NCBI RefSeq assembly: GCF_030271535.1
Contig: NZ_JASCXJ010000002.1
Location: 1 to 64,000 of the forward strand
Origin: Nocardiopsis sp. ATB16-24
GTDB lineage: Bacteria; Actinomycetota; Actinomycetes; Streptosporangiales; Streptosporangiaceae
Reading direction: 5' to 3'
Length of the DNA: 64,000 nt
The translations under genes were made by a program, and so were the position numbers. The notes under the pieces were generated by a model that saw only the letters and a program-made list of their open reading frames with translations, searched no databases and was not told where the DNA came from. This document shows, piece by piece, positions 49,732 to 58,687 of the stretch. Every line of letters begins with the position of its first letter. The stretch's first letter is position 1.

Positions 49732-49890
49732 ATGCCCTACGGACCGCCCCCGCCCCCCGCACCTCCTCCGATCCGCGTTCCCACCTTCGCGAAGATCGCG
49801 ATCGGGTGCGGATGCCTGGTCGTGCTGGCCGGTGTGGGGTTCGTGCTTCTGCTGGCCTACGGCATCGTGGCCGGGGCGTCCCACACATGA
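49732..49890 (+). CDS. Small proline-rich single-helix membrane protein
   Basis: A 52-residue protein: a Pro-rich cytoplasmic start (MPYGPPPPPAPPPIRVP) and one membrane helix (IAIGCGCLVVLAGVGFVLLL) with two cysteines. Small Pro-rich membrane proteins of this type are common in actinomycetes; function unknown. The ATG at 49732 is the best start although no strong ribosome binding site is visible. Confidence 0.5.
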   Translation: MPYGPPPPPAPPPIRVPTFAKIAIGCGCLVVLAGVGFVLLLAYGIVAGASHT

Positions 49891-50103
49891 CCGTTCCTTC
49901 CGCGTCCCGGAAGGACACCAAGGGACCAGAGGCGGGACGAAAGAAGCCGCCCGCCCTTGTCTCCCAGGTCGGGGGGCTTCTGCGCCCGCGCTCTCGCTTG
50001 GAGAAGACGTTTTCGGCTGCTCGAACCGTGGTGCCGAGCGGAACGTACGTCTATGCCCGAATCAGGTTGAGGCTAGATGATTCAGACTGATGGGGTGGCG
50101 AAG

Positions 50104-50442
50104 ATGACAGTGGAGGACATCGGAGCGCGGATCGAGCGCGCCCGGCAGGCGGCAGGTATGAGTCGGCGTGCTCTCGCTGACGCCACGGGTATCTCCCAGT
50201 CCACCCTGTCTCGGATCATCTCCGGGGACCGGGCGGCGAAGATGCCCGAAATCGTGGCGATTACATGGGAGACCGGGCACACGGTCGCCCAGCTCACCGG
50301 GATCGGGGTGGTGTCCGAGCGTGTGCAGTGCGCGGCCCGCGCCACCGACGACTCCGACCGGGCTGGTACGCGCCAGGCGCTGTTGGACTTCCTGGAACTG
50401 GACGCCTACCTGGACGACCAGGCCGTCATCGCCACGATCTGA
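50104..50442 (+). CDS. XRE family helix-turn-helix protein
   Basis: A 112-residue protein. Residues 4-60 form a standard Cro/CI HTH (IGARIERARQAAGMSRRALA, GISQSTLSRIISGDRAAKMP). A short C-terminal region (RQALLDFLELDAYLDDQAV) follows. The ATG at 50104 has GGGGTGG upstream; an earlier ATG at 50077 would add nine residues. It converges on the Fic gene and could be its regulator or antitoxin-like partner, though convergent orientation is not usual for toxin-antitoxin pairs. Confidence 0.72.
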   Translation: MTVEDIGARIERARQAAGMSRRALADATGISQSTLSRIISGDRAAKMPEIVAITWETGHTVAQLTGIGVVSERVQCAARATDDSDRAGTRQALLDFLELDAYLDDQAVIATI

Positions 50443-50570
50443 GGCCGCGGGCGAAACGTGAGTGCTGAAGCCGAAGGCCGCACTGTCGCCGAACGCGCTG
50501 GTTGAGGAGGCCGGTCTGCTGACGCTCTGCCTTTGCGTTCGGCCCTTCCACGCGACCCACTTGTGTCAGC

Positions 50571-51653
50571 TCACTCGGGGCGCGTCAACACGTCCAGGAA
50601 CTCGTGGTTCACGAAGAGGCGTTCGCGACCGACCTTGACATCGCCGAGAAGCCCTGCTTTGACCAGGGCGTGCAGCCAGGACGACGCGGTCTGGCGCGAG
50701 ACCTCGCATCGGTCGGCGACGGTGTTGATACGGCAGTAGGGCTGTTCGAACAGGACGGCCAAGAACTGTGCGTCCCGACCGCCCGGGGTGGCGGCGCGAG
50801 CTCGCTCGGCGATGTCCTCCTGGCACGTGCGGATGGCTTCGATCTTCCGCGTCGTCGATACGGCGGAGTCGCGGACCACGTCGAGCATGTAGAGGACCCA
50901 TGCGATCCAGGCACCGTCAGCCGTCACGGCTCGCAGGAGCCGGTAGTAGTCGTTTTTGCGGGCGATGATGGCGCGTGAGAGATAGAGGATCGGGTCGTCC
51001 AGTAGACCGGCCTTGATCAGCATCAGGATGTTGATGACGCGGCCGGTGCGTCCGTTGCCGTCATGGAAGGGGTGGATCGCCTCGAACTGGTAGTGGGCCA
51101 CCGCCATGCGCACCAGCGGATCGAGGTCGTCCTCAGCGTGAACGAACCGCTCCCAGGCTGAAAGCTTCTCGCGGATGAGGTCGGCGCCCTCGGGTGGGGC
51201 GTACACGATCTGCCGTGTGGTCGGGTTCGCGATGCGCGTGCCGGTCACCGCTCGGATGGTCATCTCCCGGCCCTGCAACTCGGAGCAGATTCGGATAGCC
51301 GTCGCGGAGGTGAGCGGCCGGTTCCTGATCGATTCGACTCCGGCGAACAGTGCGCTGCGGTAGCGCAGTGCCTCCTTGGTGGCATGGTCTCCCCCGCCGG
51401 AGTCGGCGTACTTGAACAGTTCATCGGCCGTGGTCACGATGTTCTCGATCTCGGAGCTGGCTTGCGCCTCGAGCAGAGGAACAGCGTGGATCAGGATGTT
51501 GGGGTTCGGCAGCAGTTGGCCGGCTTGGGCAAGTGTCGCCAGTGCTGTTCGGGCTTCGATGGTCGACTTGAGCACGGGCTTGGGCTCAAGGTCGAGGCCG
51601 GCCGGCGGTAGTGGGGGCAGATCGTTGAAGGGAACGTCGGGGCTCCAGGGCAT
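50571..51653 (-). CDS. Fic family protein with inhibitory N-terminal helix and winged helix
   Basis: A 360-residue Fic protein. The catalytic motif HPFHDGNGRTGR (194-205) is complete. The N-terminal helix SSEIEN (66-71) matches the (S/T)xxxE(G/N) autoinhibitory motif of class II Fic proteins, whose Glu blocks the ATP gamma phosphate. A C-terminal winged helix (about 300-355, INTVADRCEVSRQTASSWLH) suggests DNA binding. Fic enzymes attach AMP to protein hydroxyls. AAGGAG lies eight bases before the ATG. An inverted repeat 32 bases upstream may be an autoregulatory site. Confidence 0.92.
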   Translation of the reverse strand: MPWSPDVPFNDLPPLPPAGLDLEPKPVLKSTIEARTALATLAQAGQLLPNPNILIHAVPLLEAQASSEIENIVTTADELFKYADSGGGDHATKEALRYRSALFAGVESIRNRPLTSATAIRICSELQGREMTIRAVTGTRIANPTTRQIVYAPPEGADLIREKLSAWERFVHAEDDLDPLVRMAVAHYQFEAIHPFHDGNGRTGRVINILMLIKAGLLDDPILYLSRAIIARKNDYYRLLRAVTADGAWIAWVLYMLDVVRDSAVSTTRKIEAIRTCQEDIAERARAATPGGRDAQFLAVLFEQPYCRINTVADRCEVSRQTASSWLHALVKAGLLGDVKVGRERLFVNHEFLDVLTRPE

Positions 51654-51684
51654 GCGTCAGCTCCTTCGACATATCCACGCCACA

Positions 51685-51711
51685 TGTTAAGAATTCTGGA
51701 TGAACTTAACA
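51685..51711 (-). promoter_or_regulatory. Inverted repeat upstream of the Fic gene
   Basis: TGTTAAG and CTTAACA, 13 bases apart, in an AT-rich patch 32 bases upstream of the Fic start codon. A plausible operator for the Fic winged helix or the XRE protein. Confidence 0.5.
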
Positions 51712-51835
51712 CGTTCCTGGGGTGTGTCAGGTGTCTCGACATGTCCTCATCGCGCGTCGATCCGCGTTCGGAAGGTGTGTCGGCGGGGGCGGGGCATCTG
51801 AGCTCTGGCGTACCGGCAGGTCGCGAGCATGACCC

Positions 51836-52162
51836 CCGAGCCACGACGTCCGACCCACCCCTCTGGCCCGACCCCAGACCCAACACACCGCCCACGACCT
51901 CCTGCGCGGCCTGCTCGCCCCACTGGCCCGCAAGAACTGCTGGACCCTGTCCGAACACGCCGGGCACTCCACCCCCTACCGCTTCCAGCACCTACTCTCC
52001 CGCGCCCAGGTCAACGAAGTGGGCCTCATCGAGGACCTACGCACCTACGCCCGCACCCATCTGGGAGAACAAGACGCGGTCCTCATCCTGGACGAGACCG
52101 GCGACCTGGAGAAGGGCACCACAACGGTCGGTGTTCAACGCCAATACACCGGTACCGTCTGA
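51836..52162 (+). pseudogene. IS701-type transposase fragment
   Basis: This frame has no start codon but encodes a recognisable N-terminal piece of an IS701-family DDE transposase: LLRGLLAPLARKNCWTLSEH, STPYRFQHLLSRAQVNEV, and VLILDETGDLEKGTTTVGV with the first catalytic Asp, then QRQYTGTV and a stop. The remaining two thirds, with the other acidic residues, are missing. It lies between the Fic gene and the polyketide operon and marks an old insertion and deletion. Confidence 0.7.
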
Positions 52163-52270
52163 GGGCTGCCTGGCCTCCGACGAAGACCGGATTAGGAGCG
52201 AACGTCGTGGTCATGGTGTGCCTTCTTCGTTGTCGTGTTTGCGAGACAGGGCAGTGCGTGTAGGGGTGGA

Positions 52271-55147
52271 TTAGGGTGCGTCGGGCAGGAGAGCGCTCAG
52301 GGTGGCGGCGACCTGCCGCCAGGTGCGCGCGGGCAGGAACACCTGGATGTCCACCGACGCCCAGTGCGGGACCTGGCGTAGCCGTGAGGTGAGGGCGAGG
52401 AGAGTGTGGCTCTCCAATGGCAGGTCGGCCCACGAGGAGGCCGGGTCGAGGCCGCCGGGTAGGTGCACGAGCCGCGCCACCTCGGCGGTCAGGTACGCCT
52501 CCACCTCGCCGGGGACGGGGGTGCGGACCGGAGTCTCTCCGGTTGTCGAGCTGGGGGTTGTGGTGTGATCCCACCCGGGGGCGAGGGCCAGGTCCGGGTG
52601 GGCGCGGCGTGTGGGCCCGGTGGGGGTGATACCGAGGGCGTACAGCTCTCCGACGGCGCGGGCCAGACCGGCGGGGTCGGTGGTGGTGGCCACGGTGAGG
52701 TTGGAGGTGGCCACGGTGTGGGCGATGTGCTCGACGAGCAGGGCGCGGGGACCGATCTCCACGAATACCACCGGCCGACCGTTGGAGACATCGACGGCCT
52801 GGTGGAGGGCGTCAGTGAACCGCACCGACTGTCGTGCCTGTCCGGCCCAGTACGCCGGACCCCACAACCCCGCCTCGGGCATGTCCTCGTACGGGTAGGC
52901 GGTGGAGATGATCGGCACCCGGGGCGCTTGGGGGCGCAACCCGGCCAGAGCCCGCTTCAGCTCGGGCAGGATCGGGTCCACCGCCGCGGAGTGGGCGGGG
53001 ATGACGTCGGGGACGGGCTTGGACCACACGCCTTCGGCCTCCAGAACGGTGCGCAGGTGCAGCAGGTCCTCGTATGGCCCGGCCACGACCTGGACCCGGG
53101 GTGCGCTGTAGGAGGCGATGGATACCCGCCCGTCGTAGGCGGCCAAGAACTCTTCGGTCTCCTCGACCCCGGCACGGATGGCCAGCAACCCACCCGCCTC
53201 GGTCAGGACGCTGAGCAGACGGCTGCGGTGGGCCAGCACTCGCGCAGCCGAGCCCAAGGGCAGGGCCCCGGCGGTGTGGGCGGCGGCGATCTCCCCGACC
53301 GAGTGCCCCAAGACCACGTCCGGGACGATGCCGCGATCGGCTAGCAGCGCGGTGAGCGCCACCTGGATGAAGAAGGTGCAGTGCTGGGCGTCGACGAAGG
53401 AGGTGACGCTCTGGCCCGGTTCCCACACCGAACATCCCGTGTGCTCGGTCACCGCATCCCGGGCCGCGTGGAAGGGGCGGGCGAAAGTGGGCATTCGCAG
53501 CAGCTCGGCTCCGGCGTCGGGGTGGTGGCCGCCGTGCCCGGTGTAGACGAACACCACCGGCGGCCGGACGTCGGTGGCGCGGCCGGGGCCGACAACGTCG
53601 GCGTTGGGTGTACCCTCCTGGATGCTGCGCAGCCCTTGGACGAGGGTGCCCAGGTCGGCGGCGACCACGGCGGCCCGGTGCTGGTGGTGAGGGCCTCGGG
53701 CGAGGGCGGTGTCGGCTACGGTGCCCACGGAGCCTGCGTTCGGGGCGCGCTCGGCCAGACGTTCGGCGGCCGAGGCGAGCGCGGCCGGGCTGTGCGCGGA
53801 GACGAGCACGGTCTCGGGCAGCGGCATCGGATCTTGTGCTGTCGGCGGTTTCGGGGTTGGTGCGCTGATGACGATGGCGTGGGCGTTGGCCCCACCGAAC
53901 CCGAACGAGGACACCCCCGCCACACGTGTTTCCTCCGGCTCTGAGGTGTCGTCGGTGGGCCAGTCCTCGACGGTGGTGGGCACCCGCACCAGCCCTTCCA
54001 CGCGGTGGCGCAGGGTGCGATGGTGCAGGGTCGGTGGGAGCTGGTCGTGGTGGACGGCCAGCGCGGCGGCCATGACTCCGAGTGCTCCGGCGCCGCCTTC
54101 GAGGTGGCCCAGGGTGCTCTTGACCGAGCCCACCGGGACGGGCGTGTCCCGACCCAGGGCCTCGGAGAGGGCCGTGGCCTCGATGCGGTCTCCGGCGCGG
54201 GTGCCGGTGCCGTGTGCCTGTACCCATCCCACCCGGTCGGGGTGGACGCCGGCATCGGCCAAGGCCCGGCGGATCACCGAGATCTGCCCCTTCACCCGCG
54301 GGCGCAGTAGGTACCGGGAGTTCCCGCCGTGGCCGATCGCGGTCCCGGCCACCTGGGCCCACACCCGATGCCCCCGCTTGTGCGCCTGGTCAGGACGAGT
54401 GAGGACGAGCACCACGACGCCTTCGGAGCGCACGTAGCCGCTCGCTTGGGCGTCGAAGGGGCGGCACACCCCGTCCGGGGACAACACCCCGGTTTCCACG
54501 AACGACGCGGTGATCACCGGAGTGGTGAGGATGTTGGTTCCGGCGACGATCGCGGTGTCGACCGCCCCGGCGCGCAGGTCGCGCATCGCGTAGTGCAGCG
54601 CGGTCAGAGAGGAGGAGCACGCGGTGTCGACGGTCAGCGAGGGCCCGTCCAGATCCAGCAGGAATGAGAGGCGGTTGGCGAGGATCGCCATCCCGGCGCC
54701 GGATCCGGTGTGGACCCCGGCCCGGTGCGTGGGGCCGAAGTTCACGCTTGCCTGGTCGGTTGAGGCCGCTCCGACGTACACCCCCGTGCTCGACTCGGCT
54801 AGGTCGGCGGGGCGCAAGGAGGCGTCGGCCAGGGCTTCGTAAGCGGTCTCCAGCAGGAGCTTCTGCTGAGGGTCCATCTCGTCGGATTCGTCAGCGCTGA
54901 TGCCGAAGAACTCCCGGTCGAAGGCGTCGACGTCGACAACCCCGGCGGGGAACGGTTCGGCGGGGACTTGGTCGGGGTGCAGGTGCTCGACCATGGTCTT
55001 CCACCGGTGCTCGGGGATGCGGGTGACGCAGTCCCGCCCCTGGAGCAGGGCCTCCCACAGGCCAGCGGGGGTGGTGATGTCTCCGGGGAGGCGGCAGCCC
55101 ATGCCGATGATCGCGACGGGCTCCGTGCTGGGTGGGGCGGATGTCAT
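52271..55147 (-). CDS. Type I polyketide synthase, KS-AT-ACP
   Basis: A 958-residue single-module synthase. The ketosynthase (1 to about 430) has Cys177 (VDTACSSS), His312 (AHGTGT) and His348 (KSTLGHLEGG). The acyltransferase (about 530-820) has Ser616 (LGHSVGEIAAAH) but the specificity loop reads IPAHS where malonyl enzymes have HAFH and methylmalonyl enzymes YASH. A C-terminal carrier domain (about 880-958) has the Ser in LPLESHTLL. No KR, DH, ER or TE domain is present. Its ATG overlaps the methyltransferase stop by 4 bases. It is last in an operon headed by Roadblock and DUF742 genes. Confidence 0.92.
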   Translation of the reverse strand: MTSAPPSTEPVAIIGMGCRLPGDITTPAGLWEALLQGRDCVTRIPEHRWKTMVEHLHPDQVPAEPFPAGVVDVDAFDREFFGISADESDEMDPQQKLLLETAYEALADASLRPADLAESSTGVYVGAASTDQASVNFGPTHRAGVHTGSGAGMAILANRLSFLLDLDGPSLTVDTACSSSLTALHYAMRDLRAGAVDTAIVAGTNILTTPVITASFVETGVLSPDGVCRPFDAQASGYVRSEGVVVLVLTRPDQAHKRGHRVWAQVAGTAIGHGGNSRYLLRPRVKGQISVIRRALADAGVHPDRVGWVQAHGTGTRAGDRIEATALSEALGRDTPVPVGSVKSTLGHLEGGAGALGVMAAALAVHHDQLPPTLHHRTLRHRVEGLVRVPTTVEDWPTDDTSEPEETRVAGVSSFGFGGANAHAIVISAPTPKPPTAQDPMPLPETVLVSAHSPAALASAAERLAERAPNAGSVGTVADTALARGPHHQHRAAVVAADLGTLVQGLRSIQEGTPNADVVGPGRATDVRPPVVFVYTGHGGHHPDAGAELLRMPTFARPFHAARDAVTEHTGCSVWEPGQSVTSFVDAQHCTFFIQVALTALLADRGIVPDVVLGHSVGEIAAAHTAGALPLGSAARVLAHRSRLLSVLTEAGGLLAIRAGVEETEEFLAAYDGRVSIASYSAPRVQVVAGPYEDLLHLRTVLEAEGVWSKPVPDVIPAHSAAVDPILPELKRALAGLRPQAPRVPIISTAYPYEDMPEAGLWGPAYWAGQARQSVRFTDALHQAVDVSNGRPVVFVEIGPRALLVEHIAHTVATSNLTVATTTDPAGLARAVGELYALGITPTGPTRRAHPDLALAPGWDHTTTPSSTTGETPVRTPVPGEVEAYLTAEVARLVHLPGGLDPASSWADLPLESHTLLALTSRLRQVPHWASVDIQVFLPARTWRQVAATLSALLPDAP

Positions 55148-55842
55148 CGGGTCCTCACCTGCCACAGCACCACCGAGTTGCGCACCGTCAGTTCGACGAT
55201 GTCGAAACGGGCGTCGAGCGCTTTCACGAGGTCGGTGAGGCTGTCGCCGGTGTTGGCGAACACCCCCTTGCGGTTGAGCAGGGGCAGGCCCAAGCGTCCC
55301 AGAAGGCCGTGGCGCACGCCGTGGGACAGGACGGTGTAGCCGATGAACTCGCCCGCACCGTCCTTCTTGAGGGCGTCGTTGATGTGGTCGAACACCGCTT
55401 CCTTGGCCGCGATGTCCTGCCCGCGCACGCAGTGCAGGACCATGCCGAGGATGACCAGGTCGACGCTGGAGGACTCGATCGGGAGAGGGTCGAGGGCGTC
55501 ACCGGTGTGCAGGGCGGGCCGATACCTGGCCAGACGGGTCGCGGCGGCGGTCAGCGACCCGCTGTAGCGGTCCAGCAGATGGAGCTTCAGGTCCGCGGGC
55601 GCGAAACGATCGAGGAAGAACCCCGAACCGGGGCCGATGTCCAGCACGGTCAGGCCGGGGCGGAGCGCACGTTGGTAGAGGCGGGCGGGCTGGGTCCAGG
55701 GGCATCCCCACAGCAGGGGGTAGGTGCCGTGGATGACGGCAACGTCGTAGAGGGTGGCCATCTTCTTCTGGGACCACAGGCCGGGCCTGAAGGTGATGTC
55801 GGTGTCGGCCGTTGTGATGGTGTTCGGGGGGTGGGAGGGCAT
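55144..55842 (-). CDS. SAM-dependent methyltransferase
   Basis: A 232-residue class I methyltransferase with the SAM loop VLDIGPGSGFFLDRFAP, acidic LHLLDRYSGS, GDALDPLPIESSSVDLVILG and HINDALKKDG. The N-terminal part (FRPGLWSQKKMATLYDVAVI) is like class I enzymes that act on lipid-like or polyketide substrates. It overlaps the polyketide synthase gene by 4 bases and follows the monooxygenase gene after 38 bases. Probable tailoring of the polyketide product. Confidence 0.85.
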   Translation of the reverse strand: MPSHPPNTITTADTDITFRPGLWSQKKMATLYDVAVIHGTYPLLWGCPWTQPARLYQRALRPGLTVLDIGPGSGFFLDRFAPADLKLHLLDRYSGSLTAAATRLARYRPALHTGDALDPLPIESSSVDLVILGMVLHCVRGQDIAAKEAVFDHINDALKKDGAGEFIGYTVLSHGVRHGLLGRLGLPLLNRKGVFANTGDSLTDLVKALDARFDIVELTVRNSVVLWQVRTR

Positions 55843-55880
55843 GGTGGTGCTCCGGTGGGGAGGGAGGGTGATCGCTGGTG

Positions 55881-57209
55881 TCAGCGGCGGAGGCCGGCCA
55901 GGTAGGTGTGTGCGGCGGTGGGGTCGTAGAGCCATTCGGCATAGCGGCGGGGGTCGTCCAGATCCCCGATGAACCGGTCCGCCACCGCTTGGTGTCGGGT
56001 GGCGGCACCCAGCACTTGGGTGAGGTGGTCAGGGGCCTGTGGGCTCCAGATCTGGTCGAGGACCTGGCTCAGACCAGCGGCGGCCTGCCCCATGCCGGCG
56101 AAGGGGAGCTCCTCATCGGGGGTCCCCGCCCAGTGCCCGATGAAGGTCTCGGTCATCCACGCACGGTCGAACGGGGCGTTGCCGTGGGCGAGGATGCGGG
56201 ACAGGTAGTGGTTCGCGCTGGCCGTGCTCACGTTCGCGGCCTGAGCCGCGACCGGGTCGTCCGTGCTGACCACGGCGTCGGCCATCCCCAGAACGAGTCC
56301 GCCCGAGGGCAAGGTGGCCACAGGGGTGCGTACGTGGGGGTTGTACTGGTGGACGCTGACGTCCTGATCGTTGAGCGGCGATGCCTCGGCCACCCTGTCA
56401 GCGAGCACGGGGGCGTGTTCGCGCACCAGACGCTTCATCAGCCGCAACAACTCCTCAGGGTCGGGGCGGTCGGGCCAGGCGTCCATCTCTCCGCCCACAG
56501 GCCCCATGAGCTGGAGTACGTGCTGGGGGCCGGCGTCGATCAGGACTGGGGAGAGGATCGCCCGCACCTGAGGAGTGGACACCACTTCGGCGTAGTCGGA
56601 CACCACCGGTTCGGGCTTGTACCCGGGATGTGAGCCTGCGGGGGCTGCGACCGGGTGCCACTGGGCGTGCTCGGTGTGGGGGACACCGTCCAGGATCGCC
56701 TGGGCGACCGCTCGGCGGGGCGGCTGCCCCGACTCACTCACACCCTGGTCGAAGAGCTGTCCCAGCTCGCCGTGTCCCGTCGCGAGGATGACCAGGTCGA
56801 ACATCCGCGAGAAGTAGTCGAGGTCGGTGACGGTGACGCCGTGGATGACGACCTTGCCACCCCGGTCCTCGAACGCCTCCAGCCAGTCGGCCATCTTCTC
56901 CCGGCGGTCCACACTGACCCCGTAGGCATCGAAAGGGGCACTCACCGTCACCGGTTCCGCCCCCGGCGGGTGCAGGTGCAGGTTGGTGCCGGTGATTCGC
57001 GGGGCCACGTGTTCCCACATCGCCAGGCCGGCCGCTTCCTCATAAGCCAGAGCGCTCGGGAGTGTGAACTGGGTGATCGACGGGCGGCTCGCGCGGATCT
57101 CCCCGCTGCTGGACCCGTTGATGACCGTGACGTCGTAGTCGAAGCGAGCCAGACCATGGGCAAGGTGGAGACCGGCGGTACCGGCCCCCACGATCAGGAT
57201 CTTCCTCAT
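55881..57209 (-). CDS. Styrene monooxygenase-like FAD enzyme
   Basis: A 442-residue flavoprotein of the StyA (styrene/indole monooxygenase) type: ILIVGAGTAGLHLAHGLARF binds FAD, then VSVDRREKMADWLEAF, LVILATGHGELGQLF and GLVLGMADAVVSTDDPVAAQ near the second FAD contact. Such enzymes epoxidise alkenes or indoles using reduced FAD from a separate reductase, which is not in this operon. It overlaps the DUF742 gene by 4 bases. The likely substrate is an alkene in the polyketide or a lipid; unproven. Confidence 0.85.
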   Translation of the reverse strand: MRKILIVGAGTAGLHLAHGLARFDYDVTVINGSSSGEIRASRPSITQFTLPSALAYEEAAGLAMWEHVAPRITGTNLHLHPPGAEPVTVSAPFDAYGVSVDRREKMADWLEAFEDRGGKVVIHGVTVTDLDYFSRMFDLVILATGHGELGQLFDQGVSESGQPPRRAVAQAILDGVPHTEHAQWHPVAAPAGSHPGYKPEPVVSDYAEVVSTPQVRAILSPVLIDAGPQHVLQLMGPVGGEMDAWPDRPDPEELLRLMKRLVREHAPVLADRVAEASPLNDQDVSVHQYNPHVRTPVATLPSGGLVLGMADAVVSTDDPVAAQAANVSTASANHYLSRILAHGNAPFDRAWMTETFIGHWAGTPDEELPFAGMGQAAAGLSQVLDQIWSPQAPDHLTQVLGAATRHQAVADRFIGDLDDPRRYAEWLYDPTAAHTYLAGLRR

Positions 57210-58189
57210 CGGTGACCTTCCTCAGGGAGCCCGGACGCGGACTCTTGGCCCTCGTCCTCGGTGGGGTGGTGCGGGGTGCGCAGGTGGATCCGGTCAGGAC
57301 GTCGAGGGTCTTGGTGAATGAGATCGCGCAAAGCGGTGCGGGAGGCCGGGACGGAGCGCACGTCGGCCAACGTCACCTCCTCGGGGGAGAGCCCAAGGGC
57401 CGCGGCCACCGCCACCGGGTCCGGAGCGGTGCCGTCGGGGTGGTGGAGCACGACCTGTACGGGTAACTCCAAGCGGCGCGGTACCACCAGTGCCCGCTCG
57501 GCGGCGTCGAGATGGTCGGGGTGGGAGAGCAGGATCGTGCCGTAGGCGTCACGGATCGCGCTCGGCCACAACGCGTCCCATACCTCCGGTTCGGGGAAGG
57601 CGAGCAGGCGCAGGTGTAGGGGACCGAGTGGGAGCGAGCCCAGGGAGATCAACAAGGACCCGGAGCGGATCCTCCCAGTCCCGTTTTCGGTGTCATCATC
57701 AGGGGTGATGACCGTTTCCTGCACGGCCAGAGGTCGGGTGTGGGAGCAGGCCCCCACGAACCGGCGGGCCAGAACCTCGGGTGAGCCCAAAACCAGGATC
57801 TTCGCCGACCTCAGAGCAGGGTCGTAGTGGGTGGCGGGCAGGCCGTCGCGCACCTCCTCGATGGGGATGCGGGGGGCGGTGTGAGGACGACTCACCCGAA
57901 CCCGCCCACGCCGCAGGAGTTCAGTGACGGCCAGAATGACCGTGCCGCGACTGAGTCCGGACCGGGAAGCGATCTCCAACACCGACAACGGATGTGTCCG
58001 GCCCCCTCCGAGATCGTGGACGAGCCGCCACAGGGACGCCATCAGGTGGTCCAGCTCGGTCGCTCCGGAAACCGCACCTGCGCCGACCGAGCGGACGAGC
58101 GTGTGTTCCCCGACCAGGGGCAGTGGAGGGTTCTCCGGGAGGTAGGGGGAAGGGGCGGTTGAAGAACGCAAAGATCGGGAGGTGGTCAC
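57206..58189 (-). CDS. DUF742 protein fused to a P-loop-less GTPase-like domain
   Basis: A 327-residue protein. The middle (about 45-115) is a DUF742 winged-helix-like domain (PLSVLEIASRSGLSRGTVIL, ELLRRGRVRVSRP). The C-terminal part (about 125-300) follows the pattern of the small conservon GTPase (SAKILVLGS, TRPLAVQETVI, LHLRLLAFPEPEVWDALWPS, ILLSHPDHLDAAERAL), but the P-loop GxxxxGKT is replaced by GSPEVLARRF, so it should not bind GTP in the normal way. Conservons (cvn) normally carry separate DUF742 and GTPase proteins. It overlaps its neighbours by 4 bases on both sides. Confidence 0.75.
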   Translation of the reverse strand: MTTSRSLRSSTAPSPYLPENPPLPLVGEHTLVRSVGAGAVSGATELDHLMASLWRLVHDLGGGRTHPLSVLEIASRSGLSRGTVILAVTELLRRGRVRVSRPHTAPRIPIEEVRDGLPATHYDPALRSAKILVLGSPEVLARRFVGACSHTRPLAVQETVITPDDDTENGTGRIRSGSLLISLGSLPLGPLHLRLLAFPEPEVWDALWPSAIRDAYGTILLSHPDHLDAAERALVVPRRLELPVQVVLHHPDGTAPDPVAVAAALGLSPEEVTLADVRSVPASRTALRDLIHQDPRRPDRIHLRTPHHPTEDEGQESASGLPEEGHR

Positions 58190-58653
58190 CGTCGGGCCCC
58201 GTTCCCGGCGTCCGCCAACGCCACTGCGGGCAGGCTCAACCCCACCTCGCTGGGGACCAGGGACATGATCCGCTCGGTGAACAGGGACAGTGTGTGAGCG
58301 GTGTCGCTCACCCGACCGAGTTCCGCCAGACAACCCGCCCAGATCACCTCGTTCACGGGTAGCAGGACCAGGGCCCCTCCGGCATATCGGGTGACCAGAC
58401 GCTCTACGCCTCCGATCTGAGCACGGTCACCGTAGCCGCGTGCCCCGTTGACCAGACCGGAGCTGGAGGCAGCGATCTGCTCGATCGTCTGGGTGTGGCA
58501 TCCGAGGCTGGCACCGATGAGGCGCCCCTCAGCGGCGAAGACGAACACATCAAGGCCCTGTTCAATAGCCAGTGCAGCGATTTCTTCGTGCAGGAACTGA
58601 TAGGGGTCATCGGTGCTCGGCCGGTTCGGTGCCTGGGGGCGGGCTTTGTTCAT
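58186..58653 (-). CDS. Roadblock/LC7 domain protein
   Basis: A 155-residue protein of the Roadblock/LC7 (MglB-like) family: LDVFVFAAEGRLIGASLG, IEQIAASSSGLVNGARGYG, GGVERLVTRYAGGALVLLPV and WAGCLAELGRVSD. These proteins act as GTPase-activating or scaffolding partners in conservon systems. It is the first gene of the operon with the DUF742 fusion, monooxygenase, methyltransferase and polyketide synthase. The start could also be at 58662 or 58677. An array of TATCGG repeats lies 35 bases upstream. Confidence 0.82.
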   Translation of the reverse strand: MNKARPQAPNRPSTDDPYQFLHEEIAALAIEQGLDVFVFAAEGRLIGASLGCHTQTIEQIAASSSGLVNGARGYGDRAQIGGVERLVTRYAGGALVLLPVNEVIWAGCLAELGRVSDTAHTLSLFTERIMSLVPSEVGLSLPAVALADAGNGARR

Positions 58654-58687
58654 GAGTCCCATCGTGGAATCGCGCATGTTCTGGAGG

